Assembly: GCA_031266055.1 (NCBI GenBank)
Contig: JAISBT010000100.1
Coordinates: forward strand, 1-33,992
Length of the DNA: 33,992 nt
Reading direction: 5' to 3'
Source of the DNA: Deltaproteobacteria bacterium
Lineage (GTDB): Bacteria > Desulfobacterota > Desulfovibrionia > Desulfovibrionales > Desulfovibrionaceae
Part shown: positions 8,862-16,882 of the stretch, one piece after another
Position numbering within the stretch: position 1 is the first letter of the stretch
Layout: each line of letters begins with the position of its first letter
Made by a program: the position numbers and the translations under genes
Notes under the pieces: generated by a model
Told to the model about the DNA's origin: nothing
The model's database searches: none
What the model saw: only the letters and a program-made list of their open reading frames with translations

Positions 8862-9617
8862 ATGGCCGCAAAAAAAGTCTCGCCTGCGGGTACTATTTTT
8901 CAAATCCAGCGCTGGTCTTTGCATGACGGCGAGGGCATTCGCAGCACGGTGTTCATGAAGGGCTGCCCGTTACGCTGCCAGTGGTGCGCCAATCCGGAAA
9001 GCTGGACGGCCCGCCCGGAAGCCGGCTTTGGCTTTCGCCTGACTGTGGACGAACTCGTGGCCAAATTGCGTCGGGATGCGGTGTTTTACCGCGAATCCGG
9101 CGGAGGGGTGACTTTTTCCGGCGGTGAGCCTCTGGCGCAGCCCGTTTTTTTACGCGCTGCTCTGGAAGCCTGCGGCGAAGCCGGTTTTCATCGGGCCATC
9201 GAGACCGGCGCTTACGCTCCCCGGGAAAAAGCCGCGCCAATTTTTGATTTGCTGGAAGAGATTTTTGTGGATATCAAACACATGAGTTCCACCCAACACA
9301 AAGCGCTTACCGGCAAGCCCAATGCCGGCATCCTGCGCAATATCGGCCACCTGCTGGAGCGACACGACAACGTGACGATCCGCGTTCCGCTGGTGACTGG
9401 CCTGAACGACGATGAGGCGAATATCAAGGCCATGTGCTCTTTTCTGCACGGCGCGCGCGGACTGCGCGGCGTTGAATTCATGTCTTATCACAATTTGGGG
9501 GTTGGCAAGTATGCCCGCCTGGGGCTGCCGGTTCCGCCGCCGCACGCCGCGCCTGCGCCGGGCCATTTGGAAAAATTGAAGGATTTAGTTCGTTTTTTCG
9601 GTTTAACGGCGCTTTAG
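8862..9617 (+). CDS. Glycyl-radical-enzyme activating enzyme (radical SAM), compact form
   Basis: A 251-residue radical SAM enzyme expected to abstract the hydrogen from Gly759 of the neighbouring GRE. The cluster motif is C35-x3-C39-x2-C42 (GCPLRCQWCANPES). It is preceded by DGEGIRSTVFMKG and followed by GGGVTFSGGEPLAQP and the FVDIKHM strand, all typical of GRE activases. Unlike the activases of choline, hydroxyproline, arylacetate or toluene GREs, there is no inserted ferredoxin-like domain with two extra [4Fe-4S] clusters: the chain goes straight from CANPES to LTVDELVAKL, as in pyruvate formate-lyase activase. The proline-rich stretch PVPPPHAAPAPGH near residue 230 is odd but late. GGGAGG lies 5 nt before the ATG. 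Confidence 0.92.
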   Translation: MAAKKVSPAGTIFQIQRWSLHDGEGIRSTVFMKGCPLRCQWCANPESWTARPEAGFGFRLTVDELVAKLRRDAVFYRESGGGVTFSGGEPLAQPVFLRAALEACGEAGFHRAIETGAYAPREKAAPIFDLLEEIFVDIKHMSSTQHKALTGKPNAGILRNIGHLLERHDNVTIRVPLVTGLNDDEANIKAMCSFLHGARGLRGVEFMSYHNLGVGKYARLGLPVPPPHAAPAPGHLEKLKDLVRFFGLTAL

Positions 9618-9703
9618 AGCATTTTACTGATATCCGCATTGAAAAGTAAACTTTTTTTCCTGCGGAGGATCGTCAACCGAAAAACTCGGGCTGAAAAATA
9701 CGC

Positions 9704-9731
9704 TTGACGAAAAGCCGTGTGAACGTATAGT
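9704..9731 (+). promoter_or_regulatory. Sigma-70-type promoter upstream of the nif3-like gene
   Basis: TTGACG (9704-9709) and TATAGT (9726-9731) are separated by 16 bp and each match consensus at 5/6. Transcription would start near 9738, about 90 nt before the ATG at 9830. The rest of 9618-9829 shows a half copy of the AGAGCATTTT repeat hairpin (from about 9616) and a T-run near 9650, which may end the upstream operon. Confidence 0.65.
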
Positions 9732-9829
9732 CTAATTTGTTTGATTGACGCGGTAACCCGGATATTGCACGAACGCCTCCGTCGGGCAAAAATGCGGTCT
9801 GTACGCGTGGTTTTTACCCGGATATTTTC

Positions 9830-10642
9830 ATGCAGCTAAATGAACTCATTGACATTATTGAACAAACCGCACTTCCTTTCCTTGCCGCGCCCTGGGATCA
9901 CTCGGGCATTCAGGTCGCAGCCTGCAATGATCAGGTCAGACACATGGCTGTCATGCTTGACCCCACGCTGGACAACATCCAGCTGGCTCTGGACAGGGGC
10001 GCCGATTTTATTCTTGCGCACCATCCTTTGAGCCTGCGCCCGCGTTTTCCCGATACGACGGACAACTACCACCGTATATTGTCTCTGCTGTTCAAAAACG
10101 ATGTATGCCTTTACAGCGCGCACACGTCTCTGGACTCCAACCCCAATGGGCCCGCCGCCTGGCTTGCCGACAGTTTTAACCTGACTGACCGCGCCGTGCT
10201 GGAAGTAACCGGGGTTTTACCCGGAGAGGCCGGGCTTCCCGCCGGTTTCGGCTTTGTGGGAAACCTGCCTAACCTGATGGCATATACGGAATTTTGCGCC
10301 AAGCTTTCTCTGATTCTGGAAATAAATGCCTGGCGCTGTTGCGGCCCGACGCCGTCGCTTGTCCGGCGCATCGCGTGCTGCCCGGGCTCGGGAGCTGACG
10401 CCATTGAAGTTGCCGAAAAAGCCGGCGCGGATGTTTATATTACCGGAGACGTCAAATATCACGCCGCTCTGGATGCGCAAATCCGGGTGCTGGATGTGGG
10501 ACATTTTCAACTTGAAGAAATGATGATGCATTTATTTGCTGAACAGTTGGGCAGGCAATCGCCTGAAATCATGGTTTCTTTTATAACCGGCACGGATCCG
10601 TTATTTTTCTGGCCGGTATTAAATACAGCATCTGTATTTTAA
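9830..10642 (+). CDS. Nif3-like dinuclear metal centre protein (GTP cyclohydrolase I type 2 family)
   Basis: A 270-residue member of the NIF3/YbgI family, cytosolic toroidal hexamers with a two-metal site per subunit. Visible metal-site motifs are the N-terminal WDHSGIQV (usually WDNxGLQ), LAHHPLSLRP (the HHP site), SAHTSLDSNPNGPAAWLAD (the HTxxD/N motif) and the C-terminal DVGHFQLEEMMM, which replaces the common D.GHYxTE. YITGDVKYHAALDA matches the family's TGExxHH region. The cellular role of the family is not settled, so no specific reaction is claimed. It has its own promoter and precedes a zinc-ribbon gene by 24 nt, a pairing known in many bacteria. Confidence 0.9.
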   Translation: MQLNELIDIIEQTALPFLAAPWDHSGIQVAACNDQVRHMAVMLDPTLDNIQLALDRGADFILAHHPLSLRPRFPDTTDNYHRILSLLFKNDVCLYSAHTSLDSNPNGPAAWLADSFNLTDRAVLEVTGVLPGEAGLPAGFGFVGNLPNLMAYTEFCAKLSLILEINAWRCCGPTPSLVRRIACCPGSGADAIEVAEKAGADVYITGDVKYHAALDAQIRVLDVGHFQLEEMMMHLFAEQLGRQSPEIMVSFITGTDPLFFWPVLNTASVF

Positions 10643-10666
10643 TCGCCACACGCGGGAGGATTGCTC

Positions 10667-11413
10667 TTGAGCCTTTATTTGAAACAGATCGAACAATTGG
10701 TTGAACTGCAAAAAGTAGACGATCAAATTCATGAAATACGCAAAGAATTGACCAATGCCCCTAAAGAAATTGAAGACCTGAAAAAATCTTTCAGCCTTTC
10801 TGAAGAAGAACGCGCAAGAGTACTGGATAAGCTTGAACATCTCCGTGAACAGGAAAGACGCCTGAACATGGAGATTGAAGACGACGTCACCCGGATCAAA
10901 AAAAGCAAAAGCAAACTTATGCTGGTGGGCAACAGCAAAGAATACCAGGCGATGATGCGTGAAATGGATTCTCTGGAAAAGGTGAACAGAGGCCGCGAAG
11001 AAGAAAAAAAACTGATGACCGAAGAGCTTAACCGCCAGACTACCGCCTATGATCTGGCTGAAGAGCAATACGACAAGCTGAAAAAACTACTGGCGGAAAA
11101 AGAGGCCGGTCTTGCCGAACGCACGGAAAAAGCGCTGAATGAACTGAAAAGGCTGGACGGAAAACGCCGCGACACCATCAAGCTTGTCCCGCTGCCGGTG
11201 CTTTCGCGCTATGAATTCATCCGGGAACGCCTTTCCTACCCGGTTATTGTTCCCGTAAATTCCGGCGTATGCAGCGGTTGTAACATCTCCATACCCCCAC
11301 AGGGGTTCATTGAGCTGCAAAAAGGCAAACAGATTCTTTCCTGCCCCAACTGCCAGCGCCTGATTTACTGGGACGAACATTTTCAGGACGAACATTTTCC
11401 CATTGACGGCTGA
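10667..11413 (+). CDS. C4-type zinc-ribbon coiled-coil protein (CT398/DUF164 family)
   Basis: A protein of about 248 residues. The first two thirds are a highly charged helical coiled coil (LVELQKVDDQIHEIRKEL through KALNELKRLDGKRRD). The C-terminus is a zinc ribbon with two CxxC knuckles (CSGCNISIPPQG and CPNCQRLIYW). The family is thought to bind nucleic acids or protein partners; the exact role is unknown. The TTG at 10667 is chosen because GGGAGGA (10654-10660) is 6 nt before it; the TTG at 10661 touches that sequence. The last residues show a small direct repeat, DEHFQDEHF, mirrored in the DNA at 11371-11400. It follows the nif3-like gene by 24 nt and ends just before the repeat and rnpB. 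Confidence 0.88.
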   Translation: MSLYLKQIEQLVELQKVDDQIHEIRKELTNAPKEIEDLKKSFSLSEEERARVLDKLEHLREQERRLNMEIEDDVTRIKKSKSKLMLVGNSKEYQAMMREMDSLEKVNRGREEEKKLMTEELNRQTTAYDLAEEQYDKLKKLLAEKEAGLAERTEKALNELKRLDGKRRDTIKLVPLPVLSRYEFIRERLSYPVIVPVNSGVCSGCNISIPPQGFIELQKGKQILSCPNCQRLIYWDEHFQDEHFPIDG

Positions 11414-11415
11414 TT

Positions 11416-11543
11416 AGAGCATTTTAACATTGAAAATGTTGAAATGCTCTGGCGGCGGGCACCGCCGCCTTAAGGCGGCGCGCCGGGCTTGTTCGCCCGG
11501 CGTCAGTACGCTGTTCTATAAACTTTTAAGTGTTACAGCGTAC
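11416..11543. repeat. Composite palindromic repeat, site 2 (upstream of rnpB)
   Basis: This site begins 3 nt after the zinc-ribbon stop. It holds the AGAGCATTTT hairpin (11416-11450), a GGCGG/CCGCC stem, the 16-bp TTAA palindrome (11464-11479), the GCCGGGC hairpin with loop TTGTTC (11482-11501) and the outer stem GTACGCTGT/ACAGCGTAC (11506-11514 with 11535-11543). Relative to site 1 it lacks a CG dinucleotide in the TCTATA-CGAAC part, which creates TATAAA at 11517-11522. Confidence 0.85.
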
Positions 11544-11565
11544 TAGGCGGAATAGACGCATACGG

Positions 11566-11930
11566 AATCGGGAGCCGGACGGGTCAGCGCTGCGGGCATT
11601 TTGCCCGGAGAGGAAAGTCCGGGCTCCACAGGGCGGAACGCTGGGTAACCCCCAGGGGGAGCGATCCCCGGAAAGCGCAACAGAAAGCAAACCGCCATTG
11701 TTAAAATGGTAAGGGTGAAACGGTGGTGTAAAAGACCACCGGTTGCCATGGCGACATGGCAAGCCAGGCAAACCCCGTTCGGAGCAAGACCAAATAGGAG
11801 AGCGGCAATCCGGCCCGGATTGCTCTCGGGTAGGTTGCTTGAGGTTATGAGTAATTATAACCCTAGAGGAATGCTGACCACCCCGCCAAGCGCGGGGAAC
11901 AGAACCCGGCTTACAGTCCGGCTCCCTTTT
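11566..11930 (+). ncRNA. rnpB: RNase P RNA, bacterial type A
   Basis: The catalytic RNA that matures the 5' ends of tRNAs. The conserved core blocks are all present and in order: GAGGAAAGTCCGGGCTCC near 11610; ACAGAAAGCAAACCGCC (J3/4 to P4 region) near 11680; GGTAAGGGTGAAACGGTGG near 11710; the GACCACCGG segment; and GTAGGTTGCTTGAGG near 11830. GGGAGCCGGAC (11570-11580) pairs perfectly with GTCCGGCTCCC (11916-11926), closing helix P1, and a TTTT run follows at 11927. Ends are taken from P1 and may be off by a few nucleotides. The open frames that cross it are not genes. Confidence 0.95.
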
Positions 11931-11955
11931 CAAAATCGTCGCACGGATCGCAGTT

Positions 11956-13206
11956 ATGCTGATGCGCGTATGGGCCATACTTCTGGCGGCAGGGCAAGGC
12001 AGCCGCGCCAAAAAAAGTGCAGCAGACGCAAGTAAACAGTTTCTCTTGTGGAAAGGCCTGCCTTTATTCTGGCATTCCGCGCTCACTCTCTCCGCGCTTC
12101 CCAGTCTTGAAGGCCTGGTGTTGGTTTTGCCTGAAGACGATTTTCCCGCGGCCGAGATCCTGGCTTTAACCTGCAACCGGAATTTTCCTCTGAAGCTTCC
12201 GCTTAAAATCACCCCTGGCGGCATTCTGCGCCAGGATTCCGTATGGAGCGGACTGCGGGCTCTGCCCCCCGAGTGTACCGACGTGCTTGTACATGATTCC
12301 GCAAGACCGTTTATCAGTTGCAAACTGGCCAAAACCATTCTGGACGCCTTGCGTGAAGGATGCCTCGCGGTTGTGCCCGGGCTTGAACCCGGAGATACCA
12401 TAAAAGAAATAGACGGGCAGGGGCTGGTTACGCGTACGCCGCCACGCGCGTCCTTACGCGGCATTCAAACTCCGCAGGGCTTCAAGCGCCGGGCGCTGCA
12501 TCAGGCGCATTCCCTGGCCAACCAGGCCAGAGAAACTCACAGTGAAGCCTGCTTTGAAAAACATTGGCTGGTTACTGACGATGCCGCTCTGCTGGAAAAG
12601 TGTTCCGTACCGGTATTGGTTATTCCCGGCGATCCGGAAAACCGGAAAATAACCACCGTGGAGGATCTGGCCCTGTTAAAAGAAATTACGGACAGTACGG
12701 ACGAACCTGCGCGTCCCTGCGTGGGTTTCGGCTACGACGTCCACCGGTATGGCGGAAACCGTCCTTTCATATTGGGCGGCGTGCGTTTTGAATCCACAGA
12801 TATCCGGCTTCAAGCCCATTCGGACGGAGACGTGCTTTTGCACGCCCTCATTGACGCCCTGCTCGGCTGTATCGGCGGCGGAGATATAGGCGTACTGTTT
12901 CCCGATACGAACGCCGCCTACGACAATATCAGCAGCGCGGTATTGCTGGCTGAAACTTTGGAACTGACGCACGAAAAACAAATGCGGATCATGCATGTGG
13001 ATTTGACTGTCGCGGCTGAAGCGCCCAAAATATCCCCGTATCGGCTGGAAATCCTGAAAAATATAGCCAAGCTCCTGCAAATTGACCAAAGCAGGGTAAA
13101 CCTGAAAGCCACCACTGAAGAAGGCCTCGGCTTTACCGGGGCGAAACAGGGTATAAAAGCCATGGCTTCGGTCATTGGTTTAATTCCGGCGCAGAACAAA
13201 AATTAA
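11956..13206 (+). CDS. ispDF: Bifunctional IspD/IspF (MEP pathway)
   Basis: A 416-residue fusion of two isoprenoid-precursor enzymes. The N-terminal IspD part (to about residue 235) makes CDP-methylerythritol from MEP and CTP. It shows LLAAGQGSR, SKQFLLW, VHDSARPFIS, IQTPQGFKRR, VTDDAALLE and NRKITTVEDL. The C-terminal IspF part (from about residue 254) cyclises CDP-ME-2-phosphate and shows GFGYDVHRYG and AHSDGDVLLHALIDALLG with its zinc histidine, FPDTNAAY and TTEEGLGFTG. The glycine loop of IspD carries an inserted KKSAADA stretch before KQF, longer than usual. There is no clear Shine-Dalgarno; the ATG at 11956 or the one at 11962 could be used. The gene starts only 26 nt after rnpB, so it may be read from the rnpB promoter. 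Confidence 0.95.
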   Translation: MLMRVWAILLAAGQGSRAKKSAADASKQFLLWKGLPLFWHSALTLSALPSLEGLVLVLPEDDFPAAEILALTCNRNFPLKLPLKITPGGILRQDSVWSGLRALPPECTDVLVHDSARPFISCKLAKTILDALREGCLAVVPGLEPGDTIKEIDGQGLVTRTPPRASLRGIQTPQGFKRRALHQAHSLANQARETHSEACFEKHWLVTDDAALLEKCSVPVLVIPGDPENRKITTVEDLALLKEITDSTDEPARPCVGFGYDVHRYGGNRPFILGGVRFESTDIRLQAHSDGDVLLHALIDALLGCIGGGDIGVLFPDTNAAYDNISSAVLLAETLELTHEKQMRIMHVDLTVAAEAPKISPYRLEILKNIAKLLQIDQSRVNLKATTEEGLGFTGAKQGIKAMASVIGLIPAQNKN

Positions 13207-13313
13207 AAATATTGCGCCGCCCTATAGCCAAGCGGCCCGCAAACCGATATTTTATTAAGAGTTCGGGTTAATACCTGAATTATATGCGTTAAACTGGGAC
13301 AAGTAGCTAAGTA

Positions 13314-14087
13314 ATGGATTTTGGAACAATTTTCGGGATTTTATCCGCCACCGGGCTGATTGTGTACGCCTGCATGTTCGGCGCTGACCTCGGCACCTTC
13401 ATTCAGACTTTTGTCGATCTTTCTTCTGTCTGCATTGTATTTTTGGGCAGCATAGCCACGGTTTTCATCATGTACCCGCTGCACCACCTTAAAGGCATTC
13501 TCAAAGTGCTCCTCAAATGTTTCTTTTATACTCCCATAAATTCCGCGGATATTGTCACGCAAATCGTCCGGCTGAGCGAAAAGGCCCGCAGAGAAAGCAT
13601 TCTGGCGCTGGAAAAAGCCCGTGTGCCCTACCCTTTTATGAATCGCGGCATTCAGTTGATTGCCGACGGCACAGAGCAAATTCTGCTCCGCAATATTTTG
13701 GACATTGATATGTCGCTTATGCAGCAACGCCACTGGCGGGGGCAGGATGTTTTCAAATCCCTGGGCACATACGCACCGGCCTTCGGCATGATCGGAACCC
13801 TGATCGGTCTGGTGCAGATGCTGCGGCAAATGGATGACCCGGCCACCATCGGCCCGGCCATGGCGGTGGCGCTTCTGACTACCCTGTACGGTTCGCTTAT
13901 GGCCAACGTGATTTTTCTACCTTTGGCAAAAAAACTGGAAGAGCGCTCCAAAGAGGAATACCAGAGCATGGAACTTATGCGCGAAGGAATACTGGCTATT
14001 CAGAAAGGTGAACACCCGGCCGTCATTAAAGAAAAATTGTATTCCTTTTTGCCCAAAGCAAGCCGCGGCAGCCCAGGAATAAGCTAA
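13314..14087 (+). CDS. motA: Flagellar motor stator protein MotA/PomA
   Basis: A 257-residue inner-membrane stator subunit with the MotA layout. Two N-terminal membrane segments (GTIFGILSATGLIVYACMF; SSVCIVFLGSIATVFIMYPL) are followed by a large charged cytoplasmic loop and two C-terminal segments (TYAPAFGMIGTLIGLVQML; GPAMAVALLTTLYGSLMANV). The prolines and small residues of the last helices that line the ion path in the family are present. With MotB it forms the 5:2 complex that turns ion flow into torque. The length is closer to sodium-type PomA than to the longer enterobacterial MotA, but the ion cannot be told from this. It is followed 43 nt later by motB. The region 13207-13313 has a 7-bp hairpin (13262-13279) but no promoter I can support. 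Confidence 0.92.
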   Translation: MDFGTIFGILSATGLIVYACMFGADLGTFIQTFVDLSSVCIVFLGSIATVFIMYPLHHLKGILKVLLKCFFYTPINSADIVTQIVRLSEKARRESILALEKARVPYPFMNRGIQLIADGTEQILLRNILDIDMSLMQQRHWRGQDVFKSLGTYAPAFGMIGTLIGLVQMLRQMDDPATIGPAMAVALLTTLYGSLMANVIFLPLAKKLEERSKEEYQSMELMREGILAIQKGEHPAVIKEKLYSFLPKASRGSPGIS

Positions 14088-14130
14088 ACAGCGATGCAGT
14101 TTTGATGCAGAAATGGAGTAAGAGCGCTTT

Positions 14131-14928
14131 ATGAACCGCAAAGCTGATCAATTCGGCATAATTGAAAATTTTGGCACTACCGACAATATCGGCCATGATA
14201 TTGACGAGTCTTCCTTTTCCAAACCTGCGCCCAAGAGTTCAGACGAAACACCCAGCTGGATGCTCACTTATGGCGATATGATGACTTTGCTGCTTTGTTT
14301 TTTTGTCATGTTGTTCATCCTTTCCAAACAGGAAGAAAACAAATATAAATCCGTCATCGGTTCCATTCAAAACGCTTTTGGCGTTACCGGACGCGACCCG
14401 CGCACCCCCTTTATACCACGGCCCGATGAAACGGACAGCGCCACTCTGGGCAAGGCTGAAGCGGATCTGATGGAAACCGTGCAAAATTCCATGCACGATG
14501 CGAACAATGCCAACGAACTGCAAAATTCACTGGTTGTCGAAGTGGAAAACAAGGGCGTTGTTCTGCGCATTTATTCCTCGGAGCTTTTTGAACCCGGCAC
14601 AGCCCGGCTTAAGCCAAATACGGATTTCCTCCTGCAACCCGTTATTGCCGCGCTGAACAGGCATCATTTCAATTTGCTCATACGCACCAACGTGACGCCC
14701 GCCAGTTTGAACAGCAGGTATTTTCCTTCCGTATGGGAATTTTCAGCAGCCAGATCCGGGGCGGTTCTGCACCGCTTGATCACCTTCGGCGGCATTCAAG
14801 GCACCCGACTGAACGCCATGGGTTCGGGAGACACGGATATCCGCGTGCCTGCCGACGACCCCAAAAGCGAACATTACAACAACCGCACGGACTTTATCTT
14901 TTATTTGCCCGGAACAGAATACTGGTAA
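14131..14928 (+). CDS. motB: Flagellar motor stator protein MotB/PomB
   Basis: A 265-residue single-pass membrane protein. The membrane helix begins SWMLTYGDMMTLLLCFFVML, and Asp49 is the ion-binding aspartate. A periplasmic OmpA-like domain should anchor the stator to peptidoglycan; FPSVWEFSAARSGAVL and the NNRTDF segment match it. The strand that usually reads GHTD(N) before it is replaced by RTNVTPASLNSR, so a conserved peptidoglycan-site region is divergent. A GGAG lies 12 nt upstream of the ATG. The stop is followed 5 nt later by a repeat hairpin that probably ends the operon. Confidence 0.92.
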   Translation: MNRKADQFGIIENFGTTDNIGHDIDESSFSKPAPKSSDETPSWMLTYGDMMTLLLCFFVMLFILSKQEENKYKSVIGSIQNAFGVTGRDPRTPFIPRPDETDSATLGKAEADLMETVQNSMHDANNANELQNSLVVEVENKGVVLRIYSSELFEPGTARLKPNTDFLLQPVIAALNRHHFNLLIRTNVTPASLNSRYFPSVWEFSAARSGAVLHRLITFGGIQGTRLNAMGSGDTDIRVPADDPKSEHYNNRTDFIFYLPGTEYW

Positions 14929-14933
14929 CTTTT

Positions 14934-15116
14934 GGAGCATTTTAACATTGAAAATGTTGAAATGCTCTGGCGGCGGGCACCGCCGCCCGCCCCGCAGGCG
15001 TAGGCGAAACTTGCTTCAGCCGTTGCTGTACAGCAGCTTACGGATGAAGACAGCAACGATGTTTCGCCGTGAAGCGCCGGAGGGAGCGTCTCAAAATTAA
15101 ACTGCTTTAGAGCGCC
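14934..15116. repeat. Composite palindromic repeat, site 3
   Basis: This site fills the gap between motB and the next gene. It has the AGAGCATTTT-type hairpin (14934-14968), the GGCGG/CCGCC stem, and the longer module with arms GGCGAAAC (15003-15010) and GTTTCGCC (about 15060). In the middle of the module GCTGTACAGC (15025-15034) replaces the GCTGCGCAGC of other copies; the change keeps the palindrome. It ends with the AAATTAAACTGC tail. Confidence 0.85.
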
Positions 15117-15122
15117 TCCGCC

Positions 15123-16868
15123 ATGCGTAAAATAACCGCGCTTCGAAATGCCTGCCGCACGCTTACGGATATATGCGTAAGCCAGGACGACAAAGAGCTG
15201 TTTATGCTTGGCCCTGCCGGCGCCCGGCGTGAACTGTCGCTTCTTCCGTTCCCTCTGAATGCGAACGGCGACAAAAAACATCCCTTCAACGCGGGCAAAC
15301 AACTGCCTGTCCTGCTGGGCGGAGGTATGGGCATAGCCCTTGAGGCCCTGGCGCAATATCTGGAAAAAGAATTGGGACGGAATTTTCCCCTTGCGGTTGT
15401 CGACAAGGAACAAGACCTTTGCGCGCTTACAAAACTGCGCTCAAACTACGCGCAATACAAAAATATACTTTGGCTCGACAGCCCTGATCCGGACGATATT
15501 TTAAAGACGCTCAGCAAGTGGCAGCTCTCCTGTTCCGGCCTGCCCTTCCATCCTGTGGTAAACCCGTTTTACCTGCGCCTGGATCGCGAATATTACGCCA
15601 TAGTGCGCGACGCTCTCGTTGCCAGCGCCAAATTCAATTTTTGGGGAAAAGCCGGCTACGCGAAATTTAAAACAAAGTCGCCGCGCATACTCCTGATCAC
15701 CAGCAAATACTTTCTTACCGGTGAAATTGAAGCGGCCTGCAAGCGCCTGGGGTTGTGCCACAGTCTTTTACGTTTGCCGGACGATGAAATTGACCTGACC
15801 TCTTTCATGGAACAACTGCTCAACGCCATTATCAGCTTCAAACCGGACTTTGCCCTGACCATCAACCATCTGGGCGTGGATCGCGAAGGAGTTTTACAGG
15901 ATTTTCTGGCCAGGGTAAAATTGCCTTTGGCCTCATGGTTTGTGGATAACCCCCACCTTATTCTGTATACTTACGCCAACCTGATCAGCCCGTGGACGGC
16001 GATATTCACCTGGGATGCCGACAATCTTGACACTTTGCGCCAACTGGGCTTTGAACATGTTTTTTATTTGCCTTTGGGCACGGATCATACGCGTTTCACG
16101 CCCGCGCGCGACAAAAACGCCCTGCTTGAGGCGCACCCGGACTGGAAAGCCGAACTGTCTTTTGTCGGCAATTCCATGCTGCTGAAGGTGCGTAAACGTC
16201 TTGAACAAATACAGCTTCCGGAGCTTATGCTGACAAATTATCAGAGCATTGCGGCCGGATTTGCGGCAAGTGACGAACGCTCCGTGCGCGGCTACCTGGA
16301 AAAAAACCACCCCGAACAGTTCCGGGCCTTTCACGATCTGCGCGTTGTCGAGCGCCAGCTTGGTTATGAAGCCATGCTCACCTGGGAAGCCACCTTGCAA
16401 TACAGGCTGGACTGCATACGCCAAACCCTGCCTTTCAACCCGCTCATCGCAGGCGATGAAGGCTGGTTTGAACTTTTGGAAGACAGCGCGGAAAAATGGC
16501 GCTACCACCGCGAACTGACTTATTATACGGATTTGCCGGATTTCTACCCGCTTTCAACCATCAATTTCAATTGCACCAGCAAGCAGATGAAAGGAGCGGT
16601 CAATCAAAGAATTTTCGATGTTCCGGCCGCCGGGGCTTTCATCCTGACAGACTGGCGCGAGCAGTTGGAAAATCTTTTTGAACCGGGCAAAGAAGTGATT
16701 TGTTTCAGTTCGCCCGAGGAAGTACCGTCTCTGATAAAACATTACCTGCGTCACCCGCGGGAAAGAAACAAAATTACAACCGCAGCCCGCAAACGCGTGC
16801 TTGCCCAGCATTGTTACGAACACCGCCTGGAAAGCATGATAAGCTCCATGCGCAAAAGCTTCGGATAA
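15123..16868 (+). CDS. CgeB/DUF3880-type glycosyltransferase
   Basis: A 581-residue protein resembling the CgeB-like glycosyltransferases. The middle part (LASWFVDNPHLIL, FTWDADNLDTLRQLGFEHVFYLPLGTD) looks like the DUF3880 fold. The C-terminal part (QRIFDVPAAGAFILTDWREQLENLFEPGKEVICF and PSLIKHYLRHPRERNKI) is the GT4-like nucleotide-sugar half. It probably adds sugars to a surface or flagellar component; donor and acceptor are unknown. It starts 6 nt after the repeat and has no evident Shine-Dalgarno; the repeat seems to have replaced the leader. The following glycosyltransferase starts 14 nt after its stop. Placement directly after motAB hints at flagellin glycosylation, which is inference only. 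Confidence 0.8.
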   Translation: MRKITALRNACRTLTDICVSQDDKELFMLGPAGARRELSLLPFPLNANGDKKHPFNAGKQLPVLLGGGMGIALEALAQYLEKELGRNFPLAVVDKEQDLCALTKLRSNYAQYKNILWLDSPDPDDILKTLSKWQLSCSGLPFHPVVNPFYLRLDREYYAIVRDALVASAKFNFWGKAGYAKFKTKSPRILLITSKYFLTGEIEAACKRLGLCHSLLRLPDDEIDLTSFMEQLLNAIISFKPDFALTINHLGVDREGVLQDFLARVKLPLASWFVDNPHLILYTYANLISPWTAIFTWDADNLDTLRQLGFEHVFYLPLGTDHTRFTPARDKNALLEAHPDWKAELSFVGNSMLLKVRKRLEQIQLPELMLTNYQSIAAGFAASDERSVRGYLEKNHPEQFRAFHDLRVVERQLGYEAMLTWEATLQYRLDCIRQTLPFNPLIAGDEGWFELLEDSAEKWRYHRELTYYTDLPDFYPLSTINFNCTSKQMKGAVNQRIFDVPAAGAFILTDWREQLENLFEPGKEVICFSSPEEVPSLIKHYLRHPRERNKITTAARKRVLAQHCYEHRLESMISSMRKSFG

Positions 16869-16882
16869 AGCTGATAATCACC

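Noticed and set aside
6424-9617. Microcompartment-linked choline or propanediol GRE operon
   Set aside because: No shell protein, aldehyde dehydrogenase or phosphotransacylase gene is present, the GRE lacks a targeting extension, and its cysteine loop does not match.
11371-11400. Short direct repeat GGACGAACATTTTC at the end of the zinc-ribbon gene
   Set aside because: A two-unit in-frame duplication inside a coding region; likely a simple slippage event with no further meaning.
11526-12464. Minus-strand 312-residue frame over rnpB and ispD
   Set aside because: It covers the conserved RNase P RNA and the real ispDF gene on the opposite strand; a shadow frame.
13262-13279. 7-bp hairpin TTCGGGT/ACCTGAA as an ispDF terminator
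   Set aside because: It has one wobble pair and no T-run; too weak to call.
16700-16882. Upstream extension of the family-9 glycosyltransferase
   Set aside because: It would overlap the preceding gene by about 170 nt. The family's N-terminal motif starts just after the ATG at 16883.
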